Assembly: GCF_016905005.1 (NCBI RefSeq)
Contig: NZ_JADIKC010000005.1
Span: 372,001 to 436,000 of the forward strand
DNA from: Dyella kyungheensis
GTDB taxonomy: Bacteria; Pseudomonadota; Gammaproteobacteria; Xanthomonadales; Rhodanobacteraceae
DNA length: 64,000 nucleotides
Direction of reading: 5' to 3'
Shown: positions 63,430 through 64,000 of the stretch, in pieces
How the letters are laid out: each line of letters begins with the position of its first letter
Numbering within the stretch: position 1 is the first letter of the stretch
Made by a program: the position numbers and the translations under genes
Notes under the pieces: generated by a model
Told to the model about the DNA's origin: nothing
The model's database searches: none
What the model saw: only the letters and a program-made list of their open reading frames with translations

Positions 63430-64000
63430 ATGCTCGACTGGGAGAACCTCCATTGTTTCGCCGCTTTTGCTCGCCATCGATCGTTATCGGCGGCGGCAAG
63501 GGAGCTGAACGTCGAGCATGCGACCGTATCTCGACGCATCGCGGCACTGGAGCACGAGCTCAAGCTCAAGCTTGTCGATCGTCGCGCACGCGCCTACTAC
63601 CTGACGGCTGATGGCGAACGGATTGCCGCCATGGCGCAACGCATGCAGGAAGAGGTCTTTGCGGTGGAGCGCGCGGCGCAAGCCGGTCAGGAACTACTGA
63701 AGGGCGAGATCTCGATCAGTGCCCCGCCGGTGATGACGGCTTGGCTGATCGCCCCACGCCTGCATGAATTCCAGCAGCAACATCCTGGCATCCGCCTGCG
63801 CCTGATCACCGAGACGCGAATCGCTTCCCTGCCCCGTCGCGAAGCCGATCTGGCGATTCGGCTAAGTCGCCCCACCGAGCCGGACTTGGTTGCGCGAAAG
63901 ATCGGCCTCCTCAACTTCTGGCTGTATGGCGCCAAAGACTATTTGGACACGCATGAGCCCCGTACGCGCGGCTTTCTGGCTTACGACGACAGCATGGAGC
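63430..64000 (+). CDS. LysR-family transcriptional regulator, truncated by window edge
   Basis: The first 190 residues of a LysR regulator (MLDWENLHCFAAFARHRSLS) with the N-terminal winged helix-turn-helix (ELNVEHATVSRRIAALEHEL) and the start of the effector-binding domain (GEISISAPPVMTAWLIAPRL). The gene runs off the right edge. It is divergent from the broken aldehyde dehydrogenase gene 180 bp away, the usual arrangement for a LysR target, so its original target is probably gone. No strong ribosome site is seen before the ATG at 63430-63432. Confidence 0.9.
   Translation, partial: MLDWENLHCFAAFARHRSLSAAARELNVEHATVSRRIAALEHELKLKLVDRRARAYYLTADGERIAAMAQRMQEEVFAVERAAQAGQELLKGEISISAPPVMTAWLIAPRLHEFQQQHPGIRLRLITETRIASLPRREADLAIRLSRPTEPDLVARKIGLLNFWLYGAKDYLDTHEPRTRGFLAYDDSME

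Overview
The window is a 64 kb stretch of a GC-rich gammaproteobacterial chromosome. Gene content suggests the Xanthomonadales, most likely a Rhodanobacteraceae-type bacterium (Dyella/Luteibacter/Rhodanobacter relatives). It includes an H-NS-like protein with a lysine-rich tail, RsbR/S/T modules feeding two-component kinases, Ku/LigD, isoquinoline 1-oxidoreductase-type molybdoenzymes and Xanthomonad-style intergenic palindromes. The species assignment is inference. No rRNA, tRNA or CRISPR array was found.

The window appears to contain the replication terminus. A near-canonical XerC/XerD dif site lies at 41655-41682. GGGCAGGG octamers (the FtsK-orienting KOPS sequence of E. coli) point right on the + strand to its left (9 found by eye) and left on the - strand to its right (6 found), with no exception noticed.

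Left of dif (0-41.6 kb) is mostly ordinary host chromosome. 0.6-3.6 kb holds small stress-type proteins and receivers. 3.7-9.1 kb is a six-gene overlapping operon: RsbR, RsbS, RsbT, an ATPase-SpoIIE phosphatase fusion, a histidine kinase and a hybrid kinase. 9.3-14.6 kb holds CsbD, a CHASE3 hybrid kinase, Ku, a PfpI-family protein and small proteins. 14.7-21.3 kb holds AlkB, the maturation genes mocA/xdhC, and a divergent molybdenum hydroxylase operon (iorA, iorB, cytochrome c). 21.3-27.6 kb holds an ICMT-family protein, an H-NS-like protein, katG, a TehA-type transporter and a periplasmic peroxiredoxin. 27.7-41.6 kb holds regulators, oxidoreductases, a 6-phosphogluconate dehydrogenase, a DHA2 transporter, a decayed dehydroquinase-like protein, LigD and an alpha/beta hydrolase.

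Right of dif the base composition falls and the content becomes accessory. Phased direct repeats resembling TnsB/TniA-type transposon ends lie about 20 bp from dif. A papain/transglutaminase-like protein follows, then a tyrosine recombinase preceded by a perfect 11-6-11 palindrome with the geometry of a Xer core site. Next come two apparently unlinked defence-type pairs on the minus strand: DUF262 plus a RelA/SpoT-fold synthetase (46.7-44.7 kb), and a NACHT NTPase with a NYN nuclease (52.9-49.9 kb). Between them lie a Cys-motif protein with a PD-(D/E)XK-like tail and a membrane protein. A split RHS polymorphic toxin operon follows (60.5-53.8 kb): a secreted RHS/FN3 protein, a separately translated RHS core with an HEGIH metallopeptidase-like tip, and a putative immunity protein. 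The window ends with an orphan HigA-like antitoxin, cytochrome b561, a heavily deleted aldehyde dehydrogenase pseudogene and the start of a divergent LysR gene.
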